The notes beneath the pieces were generated by a model that was not told the DNA's origin, made no database searches, and worked only from the letters and a program-made list of their open reading frames with translations. DNA of 64,000 nucleotides from Alphaproteobacteria bacterium (GTDB lineage Bacteria; Pseudomonadota; Alphaproteobacteria; CAAGCB01; CAG-977), in NCBI GenBank assembly GCA_024407875.1, contig JAKSVT010000001.1, forward strand, positions 53,091 through 117,090. Reading direction: 5' to 3'. Both the position numbers and the translations under genes were made by a program. Shown here piece by piece: positions 25,941 through 34,762 of this stretch (positions within the stretch are counted from its first letter, which is position 1; every line of letters begins with the position of its first letter).

Positions 25941-26540
25941 TTATTCAGCTTTGAAACCAATTGCTTGAGAGATAATTACACGCTGATCTTTTGGTAAATA
26001 TAAAGCTTTTGCAACATCGTCTTTATTAAAAAATCCACGTACTACATTAGCCATATTGTTTGCTGCACAAAATAAACCAACATTTTGATATGCTGAACCC
26101 GCATGCATTGCAGCATAATCTTTAGAGCTTCCAACATAAACTAGTACAACTGGGGCATTTTTCATATAATCTTGGGTTTGAAATAGGACTCTTTTATCAT
26201 CTGTAGATATGTTTAATAAAGAGTTTTCGCTAACATTGTATTTCCATATACCATCTTTGTTAAAAACGTAAATGTCCAAGTCTTTTTCATTCATTGCTGT
26301 AGGAATTACACGATGATCATCAGGACGATTAACACCATATGCTGCCCATAAAATTGTGCTCAATGTCGTATTATCAATGTTCTTTATAGCAAAAGTTTTA
26401 ATTGATTGACGATTGTTTAAAGCTTGCATTAAGGAAACAGCATCAGATTTGTCAGGTTCCGGCAAATCTAATGTGTCATTAGCAAAAGCCTTTGGACAAG
26501 CAAAACAAATAATTAATAAAACATAGAATAATTTGGACAT
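25941..26540 (-). CDS. Exported nitroreductase-family protein (SagB-like)
   Basis: 199 residues from ATG 26540, 7 bases after GAGG. A signal peptide is visible (LFYVLLIICFACPKAFAND). The rest matches the nitroreductase/SagB-type FMN fold: LNNRQSIKTFAIKNIDNTTL (the R-S-x-R-like FMN region), LSTILWAAYGVNR, HAGSAYQNVGLFCAAN and AIGF at the end. Such proteins are flavin oxidoreductases, but exported versions have no assigned substrate. A longer reading to 26576 would precede the Shine-Dalgarno. Confidence 0.75.
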   Translation of the reverse strand: MSKLFYVLLIICFACPKAFANDTLDLPEPDKSDAVSLMQALNNRQSIKTFAIKNIDNTTLSTILWAAYGVNRPDDHRVIPTAMNEKDLDIYVFNKDGIWKYNVSENSLLNISTDDKRVLFQTQDYMKNAPVVLVYVGSSKDYAAMHAGSAYQNVGLFCAANNMANVVRGFFNKDDVAKALYLPKDQRVIISQAIGFKAE

Positions 26541-26621
26541 TTTTTTAACCTCGTTGATGGTTTTGATTTCGCTCATTATAGTAATATTTTATGAAATATT
26601 CAAAAAGAAATATAAAACTTA

Positions 26622-28688
26622 TCATTCATCGTTGCCCATCAAAGTCATTCCTAAGGATTTAAGACGTTTTATTTCATCTCTTAGTTTTGCAGCTTGTTCA
26701 AATTCTAAATCTTTTGCAGCTTGGTGCATTTGTTTCTCTAATTTTGATAAAATAGTCTTTAATTTTTTATCGTTAGAAGCGATGATGATATCATCATTTG
26801 TAATTTTATCATTAGAAACCTTTTCCCCAGAAAGATTTTCAACTATATCAGAAACGGCTTTTTTAATAGTTTGAGGAACAATATTGTGTTCTTTGTTAAA
26901 TTTTTCTTGTTTCTCTCTACGACGTTTTGTTTCGTTCATAGCTTTTTGCATAGACTTTGTAATGGTATCTGCATACAAAATTACTCGTCCTTCAGAATTT
27001 CTAGCTGCTCGTCCTATTGTTTGAATAAGAGATCTTTCTGAACGTAAAAAGCCTTCTTTATCAGCATCTAAAATTGCTACCAATGAACATTCAGGGATGT
27101 CTAATCCCTCTCTTAAAAGGTTAATTCCAACAAGGACATCAAAAGTTCCAAGCCTTAAATCTCTAACAATTTGAATGCGTTCTAAAGTATCTGTATCAGA
27201 GTGCATATATCTTACTTTAATGCCATATTCAGATAAATAATCAGTCAGTAATTCTGCCATTTTTTTTGTAAGAGTTGTAACTAAAACACGTTGATTTTTT
27301 GATGCACAAATTTTACATTGTTCCATTAAATCATCGACTTGGCTAGATATAGGTTTAACTTCAACTATTGGATCAAGTAAGCCTGTAGGTCTAATAATTT
27401 GTTCTGTAAAAACTCCTTTTGTTTGTTCTAATTCCCATGGACCTGGTGTTGCTGAAATAAATATAGTTTGTGGGCGCATAGCATCCCATTCATCAAATTT
27501 TAAAGGCCTGTTATCTAAACAACTAGGAAGTCTAAAACCATAATTAGTTAGAGTTGTCTTTCTGTTTGAATCACCGTTATACATGGCGCCTAATTGAGGT
27601 ATAGATACATGACTTTCGTCAACAAATAATAAGGCATCTTTTGGGAGATATTCAAATAATGTAGGCGGAGCTTCTCCAGGGGCTCTTCCTGTTAAGTGCC
27701 TTGAATAGTTTTCGATGCCTTTACAATGCCCAACGGTCTCAAGCATTTCTAAATCAAAATCGGTTCGTTGTTTAAGTCTTTCATATTCTAAAGGCTTTTC
27801 TTCCATATTATAATAGTTAAGTCGTTCTTTTAATTCTGTTTTTATTGTTGAAATAGCTTGTGATAAGGCTGGCCTTGGTGTTACATAATGGCTAGCTGGG
27901 TATATAACAATTTCAGGTAGAGTTAATTTAGTTTCTCCTGTTAGAGGATCAAATTCAGAAATTTTTTCGATTTCATCGCCAAAGAAGGATATTCTCCAAG
28001 CTCTATCTTCGTAGTGTGAAGGAAATACATCAATTACGTCTCCATGCATTCTAAATTCGCCACGCGAAAAACCAATGTCGTTTCTCTTGTACTGTAATGC
28101 AACAAGTTGATTTGCAATATCTCTAATATCTATTGATTGACCCGTTTTTAACATAAAAGCCATTCTTGAATATGATTCAACGCTACCTAAACCATAAATA
28201 CAAGAAACCGATGCAACAATAATGACATCTCTTCTTTCTAGAACATTACGAGTAGCACCGTGTCTCATTCGATCAATTTGTTCATTTATTGCAGAATCTT
28301 TTTCTATGTAAGTATCTGTTCTTGGAATGTAAGCTTCAGGTTGATAGTAATCATAGTAAGAAACAAAATATTCAACAGCATTATTTGGAAAAAATGTTTT
28401 CATTTCTCCATATAATTGTGCTGCTAAAATTTTATTTGGAGCAAGGACCAAAGTTGGACGGTGCATCTGTTCTATAATTTTAGCCATTGTAAAAGTTTTT
28501 CCAGAACCTGTTACGCCCATTAATACTTGGTTTCTTAAGCCTTTGTTTAAACCGTTGATTAATTCTTTTATAGCTTCAGGTTGATCCCCAGATGGTTCAA
28601 ATGGTGATTGAAGGTCAAATAATGCTGGAGTTGTATCTGTTGGATGCTGATACATAGGAAATAGGGCAGATGTCATTTTTATATCCAT
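26622..28688 (-). CDS. uvrB: Excinuclease ABC subunit B
   Basis: DNA damage recognition helicase-like subunit of nucleotide excision repair. 688 residues. Walker [13 protein letters not shown] near 60, the beta-hairpin region [12 protein letters not shown], helicase motif VDESH, later motifs [13 protein letters not shown] and QTIGRAARN, and a C-terminal UVR domain ([14 protein letters not shown]) that contacts UvrC. All parts are present and in order. Transcribed away from aspC. Confidence 0.97.
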   Translation of the reverse strand: MDIKMTSALFPMYQHPTDTTPALFDLQSPFEPSGDQPEAIKELINGLNKGLRNQVLMGVTGSGKTFTMAKIIEQMHRPTLVLAPNKILAAQLYGEMKTFFPNNAVEYFVSYYDYYQPEAYIPRTDTYIEKDSAINEQIDRMRHGATRNVLERRDVIIVASVSCIYGLGSVESYSRMAFMLKTGQSIDIRDIANQLVALQYKRNDIGFSRGEFRMHGDVIDVFPSHYEDRAWRISFFGDEIEKISEFDPLTGETKLTLPEIVIYPASHYVTPRPALSQAISTIKTELKERLNYYNMEEKPLEYERLKQRTDFDLEMLETVGHCKGIENYSRHLTGRAPGEAPPTLFEYLPKDALLFVDESHVSIPQLGAMYNGDSNRKTTLTNYGFRLPSCLDNRPLKFDEWDAMRPQTIFISATPGPWELEQTKGVFTEQIIRPTGLLDPIVEVKPISSQVDDLMEQCKICASKNQRVLVTTLTKKMAELLTDYLSEYGIKVRYMHSDTDTLERIQIVRDLRLGTFDVLVGINLLREGLDIPECSLVAILDADKEGFLRSERSLIQTIGRAARNSEGRVILYADTITKSMQKAMNETKRRREKQEKFNKEHNIVPQTIKKAVSDIVENLSGEKVSNDKITNDDIIIASNDKKLKTILSKLEKQMHQAAKDLEFEQAAKLRDEIKRLKSLGMTLMGNDE

Positions 28689-28792
28689 AAAAAAATTATT
28701 TTGAATTAAAAATATAACAAAAATCTTTACGAGGCAATTAGTATAGAGTAAAACATAATAAAAAGTTTTTTTAGTTAAGGAGATTAAAAATT

Positions 28793-29995
28793 ATGTCAAT
28801 ACTTGCACAAAGATTAAGCGCTGTAAAACCTTCACCAACATTGGCTGTTACGGCTAAGTCAAAAGAATTAAAAGCTGCGGGTTATGATGTTATTGGTTTA
28901 GGTATTGGTGAACCTGACTTCCCAACACCAAAACATATTGTTGAAGCTTGTAAACAAGCATTAGATGCAGGAGATACGAAATATACAGTAGTTCCAGGAA
29001 CAATGGAATTTCGTAAAGCAATTTGCCGTAAATTAAAACGCGAAAATAATATGGATTATACACCAGATCAAATCATGGTTTCATGTGGTGGTAAAGGCAC
29101 ATTATACAACTTAATTACAGCAACAGTTGATCCTGGTGATGAAGTTATTATTCCTGCTCCATATTGGGTTTCATATCCAGATATGGTTCGTTTGTGTGGT
29201 GGTACACCTGTATTTGTTCAAGGTAAAGAAGAAACAGGATTTAAAATTACAGCTAAAGATTTAGAAGCTGCAATTACAGAAAAAACAAAATGGTTTATTA
29301 TCAATTCTCCTTCAAATCCTTCTGGTGCAGCTTATACTCATGATGAATTGCGAGCTTTAGCTGATGTATTAGTTAAGCACAAAAATGTTTGGGTAATGAG
29401 CGATGAAATTTATGAAAATATCGTTTATGATGGTTTTAAAAATGAAAGCATTGGTGCTGTAGCTCCAGAATTGATGGATAGACTAGTAACAGTAAATGGA
29501 TTAGCAAAATCTTTCTCAATGACAGGTTGGCGTGTTGGCTATGCAGCTGGTCCTGTTGAGATAATAAAAGGTGCTTGCAAAGTTCAATCTCAAAGTACAA
29601 CTCATGCAACAACATTTTGTCAAACAGCGGGTGTTGTAGCATTAGATTCTTCAATGGAATTTTTGGCAGAAAGGAATGAAATCTTTAAAGCACGTAGAGA
29701 TATGGTTGTTGAAAGATTAAATAAAATACCAGGAATTACATGTCGTGTTCCTGAAGGAGCTTTCTATTTATACCCATCTATTAAAGGATGCATTGGAAAA
29801 ACAACTGCATCAGGAAAGAAAATTGAAAGTGATACGGATTTCGCAACAGCTTTGTTAGAAGATGAATATGTAGCAGTTGTACCTGGTGTAGCATTTGGTT
29901 TATCTCCATATATGCGTTTAAGCTATGCAACAAGTACAGAAGCTTTAGCAAAAGCTTGTGATCGTATTGAAAAATTCTGTAATGGTTTAAAATAG
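28793..29995 (+). CDS. aspC: Aspartate aminotransferase (class I PLP enzyme)
   Basis: 400 residues. Transfers the amino group between aspartate and 2-oxoglutarate. Class I fold with GLGIGEPDFPTP near 36, NSPSNPSGA (substrate-carboxylate region), SDEIYENI and the PLP lysine K239 in GLAKSFSMTGWRVGY. It resembles the alphaproteobacterial AspC (subgroup I-gamma) type. A strong AAGGAG lies before the ATG. The next gene follows after 8 bases. Confidence 0.9.
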   Translation: MSILAQRLSAVKPSPTLAVTAKSKELKAAGYDVIGLGIGEPDFPTPKHIVEACKQALDAGDTKYTVVPGTMEFRKAICRKLKRENNMDYTPDQIMVSCGGKGTLYNLITATVDPGDEVIIPAPYWVSYPDMVRLCGGTPVFVQGKEETGFKITAKDLEAAITEKTKWFIINSPSNPSGAAYTHDELRALADVLVKHKNVWVMSDEIYENIVYDGFKNESIGAVAPELMDRLVTVNGLAKSFSMTGWRVGYAAGPVEIIKGACKVQSQSTTHATTFCQTAGVVALDSSMEFLAERNEIFKARRDMVVERLNKIPGITCRVPEGAFYLYPSIKGCIGKTTASGKKIESDTDFATALLEDEYVAVVPGVAFGLSPYMRLSYATSTEALAKACDRIEKFCNGLK

Positions 29996-30003
29996 GATTA
30001 GTT

Positions 30004-30909
30004 ATGAGCAAAACAGAAAAAAACGAAAAAGTTTTAGAAGTAAAACGCCCATTAGTTAAATTTGCAAAGATAATTTCTATTGTTTGGGGGTTGTTTGTTG
30101 CTATACCTTTATTAAGTTATGTTAATAAAAATTCAGTAAGTTTACAGCAATACGGAACGGTATTTGCTGTAAAGGAAGCTAATAGCTTTTTGTTAGGTCA
30201 GTATGATGGTTTTGCCAAAAAGGCAATGGCAAAGATTGATTTAAAAAAATACACAGACAAAATTGATATTCCAGAAATAAAAATTGATGCAAAATTAAAT
30301 AAATTACAGGAAATTGATTTAAGTAAAATTACAAGTGCAACTAAAACAGCTGATAAGGCATCAAAAGCTTTATCAAAGTTAGGTGTAAAAAATGCTAATG
30401 TTGCAGATGCTGGAATTCAAGCGTTGCAAAAGCAAGCAGAGCAAATTAATTCTCAATTGAAAAATGCAACATCTGAAGTAGAAAAACAAATAAAATCAAT
30501 TTCTGATAAAGCTAATACTCAAATTAAAGATGCAACAACAAAAGTTAAAACATCTTTAGTTAATGATGTTGAAAACGGTTTGAAATCAGAAATATCTTCT
30601 TTTGCAGGAAATCAAATTCAAAAGCAATTAGAATTAGATGACGAATTGTATAATAATTTAACTTCTGGTAATTTTAAGATAAAAGGATCTAATACATCAA
30701 AGATATATTCATCACTAAGACAAAAAGGAATTTTTGCAGAATATATTCAAAAGATGGAAAAATATGTAGGAACAGCAAAGAATATTTGCTTATCAATATT
30801 ATTAGTATTGTTAGCAGTTCCTCCATTAGTCTTTTTTATAGTTGCAAGAATTTTATCTTCTTCTCATGGTCAATGTCCTTATTGTGGAAAAGAAATAAAA
30901 TTTGCATAA
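30004..30909 (+). CDS. Membrane protein with helical stalk and C-terminal zinc ribbon
   Basis: Not recognised. 301 residues: an N-terminal membrane segment (about 22-40), then about 200 residues of Lys/Ala/Gln-rich, heptad-like sequence suggesting a coiled-coil stalk. A second membrane segment lies near 260-283, and the closing CPYCGKEIKFA holds a C-x-x-C half zinc ribbon. Topology would place the stalk outside the cytoplasm and both ends inside. AGGA precedes the ATG, 8 bases after aspC, so it is co-transcribed. No link to aspartate metabolism is evident. Confidence 0.6.
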   Translation: MSKTEKNEKVLEVKRPLVKFAKIISIVWGLFVAIPLLSYVNKNSVSLQQYGTVFAVKEANSFLLGQYDGFAKKAMAKIDLKKYTDKIDIPEIKIDAKLNKLQEIDLSKITSATKTADKASKALSKLGVKNANVADAGIQALQKQAEQINSQLKNATSEVEKQIKSISDKANTQIKDATTKVKTSLVNDVENGLKSEISSFAGNQIQKQLELDDELYNNLTSGNFKIKGSNTSKIYSSLRQKGIFAEYIQKMEKYVGTAKNICLSILLVLLAVPPLVFFIVARILSSSHGQCPYCGKEIKFA

Positions 30910-30932
30910 AATTGTATAAAATCTAAAAAAAT

Positions 30933-30967
30933 ATCGTGTTTGAATAGTTAAACACGATGTTTTTTTC
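30933..30967 (+). terminator. Terminator after aspC operon
   Basis: ATCGTGTTT / AAACACGAT 9-bp stem with loop of about 8, followed by GTTTTTTT. Confidence 0.9.
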
Positions 30968-30986
30968 TATAAAGATAATAATTTGT

Positions 30987-31015
30987 TTGACTTTATACAA
31001 TTAATAAGTCATTAT
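30987..31015 (+). promoter_or_regulatory. Promoter of rpsD
   Basis: TTGACT (30987-30992), 17-base spacer, CATTAT (31010-31015). This gives a leader of roughly 105 bases before rpsD containing a GGTT/AACC hairpin near 31040-31055. S4 often autoregulates through such leaders; here this is inference. Confidence 0.5.
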
Positions 31016-31125
31016 ACAGGCCTATTTCCGAGAAAGTGGATGGTTAAACCACCCCGTCAATATAAGATTTTCTTGTAATTGAACTATCGGGACAATAAAA
31101 AATGTAAAATTATGGAGTAAATATA

Positions 31126-31743
31126 ATGTCAAAGCGTTTAGCTTCTAAATTTAAAATTAACCGTCGTTTAGGCGTTGATTTATGGGGAATGTCAAAGTCT
31201 CCAGTAGCAAAAGGTCGTAAAACACGCCCTGGTCAACATGGTGCTGAAGCAGGAAAAACAACTGACTATGGTACACAATTGTTGGCAAAACAAAAATTGA
31301 AAGCATATTATGGCAATGTTTCAGAAAAGCAATTGCACAAATATTATGTAGAAGCGATTCGTCGTCAAGGCAATACAGACGAAAACTTAATCGGTTTGTT
31401 AGAATGCCGTTTAGACGCTATTGTATATCGTATGAAATTTGCATCAACAGTATTTGCTAGCCGTCAATTCATTAACCATGGCCACATAACAGTAAATGGT
31501 AAGCGTGTAAATATTGCATCATATATGGTTAAAGAAGGCGATGTAATTGCTATTCGTGAAAAATCACGTGAATTGGCAATTGTTGCAGCAGCTATTGCAA
31601 ATCAAGAACGTAGCTACCCAGATTATTATGAAATGGACGAAAAGGGATTTTCAGGAAAATTCGTTCGCGTTCCAAAGTTAGCTGATGTTCCATATCCATG
31701 TGCAATGGAACCAAACTTGGTAGTTGAATTCTATTCTCGTTAA
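31126..31743 (+). CDS. rpsD: 30S ribosomal protein S4
   Basis: Primary 16S rRNA-binding protein and assembly initiator of the small subunit. 205 residues, full length. The N-terminus [15 protein letters not shown] lacks the zinc cysteines found in some S4 proteins. The S4 domain is centred on the segment [20 protein letters not shown] and continues with [21 protein letters not shown] precedes the ATG. It stands alone between its own promoter and terminator, separate from the alpha operon. Confidence 0.97.
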   Translation: MSKRLASKFKINRRLGVDLWGMSKSPVAKGRKTRPGQHGAEAGKTTDYGTQLLAKQKLKAYYGNVSEKQLHKYYVEAIRRQGNTDENLIGLLECRLDAIVYRMKFASTVFASRQFINHGHITVNGKRVNIASYMVKEGDVIAIREKSRELAIVAAAIANQERSYPDYYEMDEKGFSGKFVRVPKLADVPYPCAMEPNLVVEFYSR

Positions 31744-31766
31744 TAGAATTTTATATAAAAAATATA

Positions 31767-31800
31767 AAAACCTCTGTAGCTATTGCAGGGGTTTTTTATT
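31767..31800 (+). terminator. Terminator of rpsD
   Basis: AACCTCTG pairs with CAGGGGTT (one G-U) and is followed by TTTTTTATTTTT. Confidence 0.85.
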
Positions 31801-31882
31801 TTTAGAAATATTAATTTGATAGAAATATTTGAAGTTGTTGAAAAATCATTTTCAAAAAATAGTCAAAAATACTAAAAAAAAC

Positions 31883-31911
31883 TTGACGAAATATCAAAAA
31901 AAATATATTTT
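31883..31911 (+). promoter_or_regulatory. Promoter of the rpsM operon
   Basis: TTGACG (31883-31888) with TATTTT at 17 bases (31906-31911), or TATATT at 15. The surrounding AAAAAAACTTGACGAAATA recurs exactly before cdd (62462). The leader to rpsM is about 105 bases. Confidence 0.55.
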
Positions 31912-31923
31912 TGTTGCGCTATA

Positions 31924-32001
31924 GGTTGTCGCAGTAAAACAACCGATTGGTGTCGTGTGTCTCGATTCTTGGCTCAAAACTGGGAATGGGACAGAGTTTT
32001 G
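31924..32001 (+). promoter_or_regulatory. Structured leader before rpsM
   Basis: Two hairpins: GGTTGT (31924-31929) with ACAACC (31939-31944), and CAAAACT (31975-31981) with AGTTTTG (31995-32001). They are GC-richer than the surroundings, directly before the rpsM Shine-Dalgarno. Candidate ribosomal-protein autoregulatory leader; the ligand protein is not known. Confidence 0.4.
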
Positions 32002-32023
32002 ATTTGTTTATAGGAGATTTAAC

Positions 32024-32398
32024 TTGGCACGTATTGCTGGTGTAAATATTCCGACAGGAAAATGCTTGGGTATTGCTTTAACATATATCCATGGTATTGG
32101 TCGGACATTAGCCCGCGAAATCTGCGGGAAGTTAAACATCGAAGAATCCCGTCGTGTAAGCGATTTGTCGGATGACGATGTTTTGAAATTGCGTGAATTG
32201 ATTGACCGCGATTATCACGTTGAAGGTGAACTTCGTCGTGAAGTTGGCGTAAATATCAAACGTTTGATGGACTTAGGTTGCTATCGTGGCTTACGCCATC
32301 GTAAAGGTTTGCCTGTTCGTGGACAAAGAACACATACGAATGCTCGTACGCGTAAAGGTCCAGCGAAACCAATCGCAGGCAAGAAGAAAGCTGTTTAG
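32024..32398 (+). CDS. rpsM: 30S ribosomal protein S13
   Basis: Small-subunit head protein contacting tRNA and the 50S subunit. 124 residues, normal length, from N-terminal [12 protein letters not shown] to the basic tail [16 protein letters not shown]. Translation begins at TTG (32024) after TAGGAGA with 6-base spacing; no ATG is available in frame. A TTG start for a highly expressed ribosomal gene may dampen its expression. It is first in the rpsM-rpsK-rpoA-rplQ operon. secY and adk, usual upstream neighbours, are not here. Confidence 0.97.
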   Translation: MARIAGVNIPTGKCLGIALTYIHGIGRTLAREICGKLNIEESRRVSDLSDDDVLKLRELIDRDYHVEGELRREVGVNIKRLMDLGCYRGLRHRKGLPVRGQRTHTNARTRKGPAKPIAGKKKAV

Positions 32399-32417
32399 TT
32401 TGAAAGGCAATTAATTC

Positions 32418-32810
32418 ATGGCTAATAAAACAACAGTTCGCACAAAAAAACGCGAACAAAAGAATATCACATCGGGTATTGCACACGTAAATTCTACGTT
32501 CAATAACTCTAAAGTGACAATTACAGATGCTCAGGGAAATACAATTTCTTGGTCTTCTGCTGGTGCACATGGTTTTAAAGGCTCACGTAAGTCTACACCA
32601 TATGCAGCTCAAGTAACAGCTGAAGATGCAGGAAAGAAAGCCGCTGAACATGGAATGAAAACATTAGAAGTATGGGTAAAGGGTCCAGGCGCAGGCCGTG
32701 AATCCGCTCTTCGTGCTTTACAATCTGTTGGCTTCACAATTACAGCTATTCGTGATGTAACATCAGTTCCTCACAACGGATGCCGTGCTCGTAAACGTCG
32801 TCGCGTTTAA
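32418..32810 (+). CDS. rpsK: 30S ribosomal protein S11
   Basis: Part of the platform of the 30S subunit near the mRNA exit. 130 residues. Conserved [38 protein letters not shown] and the C-terminal [18 protein letters not shown] are all present. It follows rpsM by 19 bases in the alpha operon. Confidence 0.97.
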   Translation: MANKTTVRTKKREQKNITSGIAHVNSTFNNSKVTITDAQGNTISWSSAGAHGFKGSRKSTPYAAQVTAEDAGKKAAEHGMKTLEVWVKGPGAGRESALRALQSVGFTITAIRDVTSVPHNGCRARKRRRV

Positions 32811-32913
32811 TTTGAGTAAAATTTGGATCCTAATAAGTTTTTTATTATGGATTCGTTCGTTTAGGTTTGTGTTTAAAAAAAACACTATAAAGTATAAAGC
32901 AGGAGAATTACTC

Positions 32914-33999
32914 GTGATTCAAAAAAATTGGAAAGCTTTGCAACAACCAAATTCTATTGAATTAAAGGATGCACAAGATGAAAAGCGTAAAGCAACAATC
33001 GTTGTACAGCCTTTGGAACGTGGTTATGGAATGACTTTGGGCAACGCATTGCGTCGTGTATTGTTGTCTTCTTTACAAGGAACAGCAGTAACAGCAATTA
33101 AAATTGATGGCGTTGAACATGAATTCACAACGATTCCTGGTATACGTGAAGATGTATCTGATATTGTATTGAATATTAAGATGTTATCATTACAATTTAA
33201 TGGTGATGAATCTGCAATTATGTCAGAAACATCTCATCGTGAAAATGATGATGGAAAGAGATCTTCATCAGAACTTTCACATCGTATGTATTTAAAAGCT
33301 GAAGGTCCTTGCGTTGTAACCGCAGGAATGATTGAAGCTGGTCATGATATTGAAATCATGAATCCAGATTTAGTAATTTGCAACTTGGATAAAGACGGCA
33401 AATTGGATATGGAATTAAAGGTTGGCGTTGGTAAAGGATATGTTCCTGCATCAGATAACCGTAAATGCATTGAAGATTTACCAGGTTGGATTCCAGTAGA
33501 TTCTATCTACAGTCCAGTTTCCAATGTTTCTTATAAAATTGGAAACGCTCGTGTTGGTCAAATGACTGACTACGATTCATTGGAAATGACAGTTGAAACA
33601 AATGGTACAGTTGCTCCACGTGATGGAATTGCATATGCAGCTCGTATTTTAGTAGATCAATTAAAACCATTTATCAACTTCGAAGAACCAGAAGAATCTG
33701 AAGAAGATGAAAAGAAGGATGAATTACCATATAGTCGCAACTTGTTAAAGAAAGTTGACGAATTGGAATTGTCTGTTCGTTCAGCAAATTGCTTGAAGAA
33801 CGATAATATCGTTTATATTGGTGAACTCGTTCAAAAGAGCGAACAAGATATGTTGAGAACACCTAACTTTGGTCGCAAGTCTTTGAACGAAATCAAGGAA
33901 GTTTTGACTCAATTAGGATTACACTTAGGTATGACTGTGGAACAATGGCCACCAGAAAATATCGAAGAGTTGTCCAAGAAATTTGAGGACAAGTACTAA
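32914..33999 (+). CDS. rpoA: RNA polymerase alpha subunit
   Basis: Scaffold subunit of RNA polymerase. 361 residues from GTG 32914, which has AGGAG 8 bases upstream; the open frame extends back over rpsK to 32785 but without support. The N-terminal domain (about 1-235) includes [21 protein letters not shown]. An acidic linker ([14 protein letters not shown]) follows. The C-terminal domain has [14 protein letters not shown] and [15 protein letters not shown], which contact UP elements and activators. Length is slightly above E. coli (329) because of insertions including one around [10 protein letters not shown]. Confidence 0.97.
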   Translation: MIQKNWKALQQPNSIELKDAQDEKRKATIVVQPLERGYGMTLGNALRRVLLSSLQGTAVTAIKIDGVEHEFTTIPGIREDVSDIVLNIKMLSLQFNGDESAIMSETSHRENDDGKRSSSELSHRMYLKAEGPCVVTAGMIEAGHDIEIMNPDLVICNLDKDGKLDMELKVGVGKGYVPASDNRKCIEDLPGWIPVDSIYSPVSNVSYKIGNARVGQMTDYDSLEMTVETNGTVAPRDGIAYAARILVDQLKPFINFEEPEESEEDEKKDELPYSRNLLKKVDELELSVRSANCLKNDNIVYIGELVQKSEQDMLRTPNFGRKSLNEIKEVLTQLGLHLGMTVEQWPPENIEELSKKFEDKY

Positions 34000-34009
34000 G
34001 GTTTAATTT

Positions 34010-34116
34010 CCTGTTGGGGGTCCAACAGGGTCTAGACATTCGATACCGATAGACATTAGCGAAGTGTTTATAAAGGCCGGTGTTTAGGGAGTTTTTATCG
34101 GTTTCGTGCGCGAAAC
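34010..34116 (+). promoter_or_regulatory. Structured rpoA-rplQ spacer
   Basis: A perfect hairpin CCTGTTGG/CCAACAGG (34010-34029) without a T run is followed by a second, GTTTCG/CGAAAC with TGCG loop (34101-34116). ACCGATA and TATCGGT could pair at long range between them. The 135-base spacer is unusually long for this operon. Attenuation, processing or L17 control are possible. Confidence 0.4.
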
Positions 34117-34134
34117 AAGAGATAGGAGGAAACT

Positions 34135-34554
34135 ATGAATCATCGTAATAGTAAGCGTAAGCTTAATATATCATTCGCACACCGTCGTGCTATGTTTGCT
34201 AACATGGCAAATGCGTTAATCAAACATGAACAAATCAAAACAACGCTTCCAAAGGCTAAGGAACTGCGCCCAGTCTTTGAAAAGCTTATCACGATTGCTA
34301 AAGTCGGTGATTTGCATAAGCGTCGTCAATTGATTGCCTTCTTGCGTGATGAAAAGATGGTAGAGAAATTGATTGCGACATTGGCTCCTCGTTATAAAGA
34401 CCGTAACGGTGGTTATACACGCGTTTTAAAAGCTGGATTGCGTTATGGCGACTGTGCTCCGATGGCTATGATTGAATTAGTTGATCGTGATGTAACAGCT
34501 AAAGGCAAAGATTCTGGCTTGGTTGTTAATGAAAAAGCCGAAGAAGCAAAATAA
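34135..34554 (+). CDS. rplQ: 50S ribosomal protein L17
   Basis: Large-subunit protein near the peptide exit tunnel. 139 residues. N-terminus [20 protein letters not shown] and core [13 protein letters not shown] are conserved, as is [21 protein letters not shown] charged tail (VNEKAEEAK) ends it. GAGGAAAC lies just before the ATG. Last gene of the alpha operon. Confidence 0.97.
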   Translation: MNHRNSKRKLNISFAHRRAMFANMANALIKHEQIKTTLPKAKELRPVFEKLITIAKVGDLHKRRQLIAFLRDEKMVEKLIATLAPRYKDRNGGYTRVLKAGLRYGDCAPMAMIELVDRDVTAKGKDSGLVVNEKAEEAK

Positions 34555-34577
34555 GCGACTTCGATTCAAAGAAAATA

Positions 34578-34610
34578 AAGACAGGTTTTTGTTAACCTGT
34601 CTTTTTTTTT
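34578..34610 (+). terminator. Terminator of the rpsM-rplQ operon
   Basis: AAGACAGGTT pairs with AACCTGTCTT (10 bp), followed by nine Ts. Confidence 0.92.
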
Positions 34611-34618
34611 GTCTAAAA
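34607..34618. promoter_or_regulatory. TTTTNGACAAAA motif, copy 5
   Basis: TTTTGTCTAAAA, overlapping the T run of the rplQ terminator and 145 bp before the repeat protein at 34763. A TCGAAAAAAAGTTGACA stretch (from 34682) that resembles the HNH paralogue 2 promoter follows. Confidence 0.35.
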
Positions 34619-34762
34619 AAGAAAATGTATATTATTTGCGATTTTTAAAGATGTTTTTTAACTTATTATTTTTAAAAATTATCGAAAAAAAGTTGACAAA
34701 AAATATAAAAAATGTAATTGTATAAATAGATATAATTGTAATTTATTACATTGGAGACAAAT

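Noticed and set aside
32785..32913. Upstream extension of rpoA
   Set aside because: Overlaps the rpsK end and reads as non-conserved hydrophobic sequence; GTG 32914 has AGGAG and gives the usual N-terminus.
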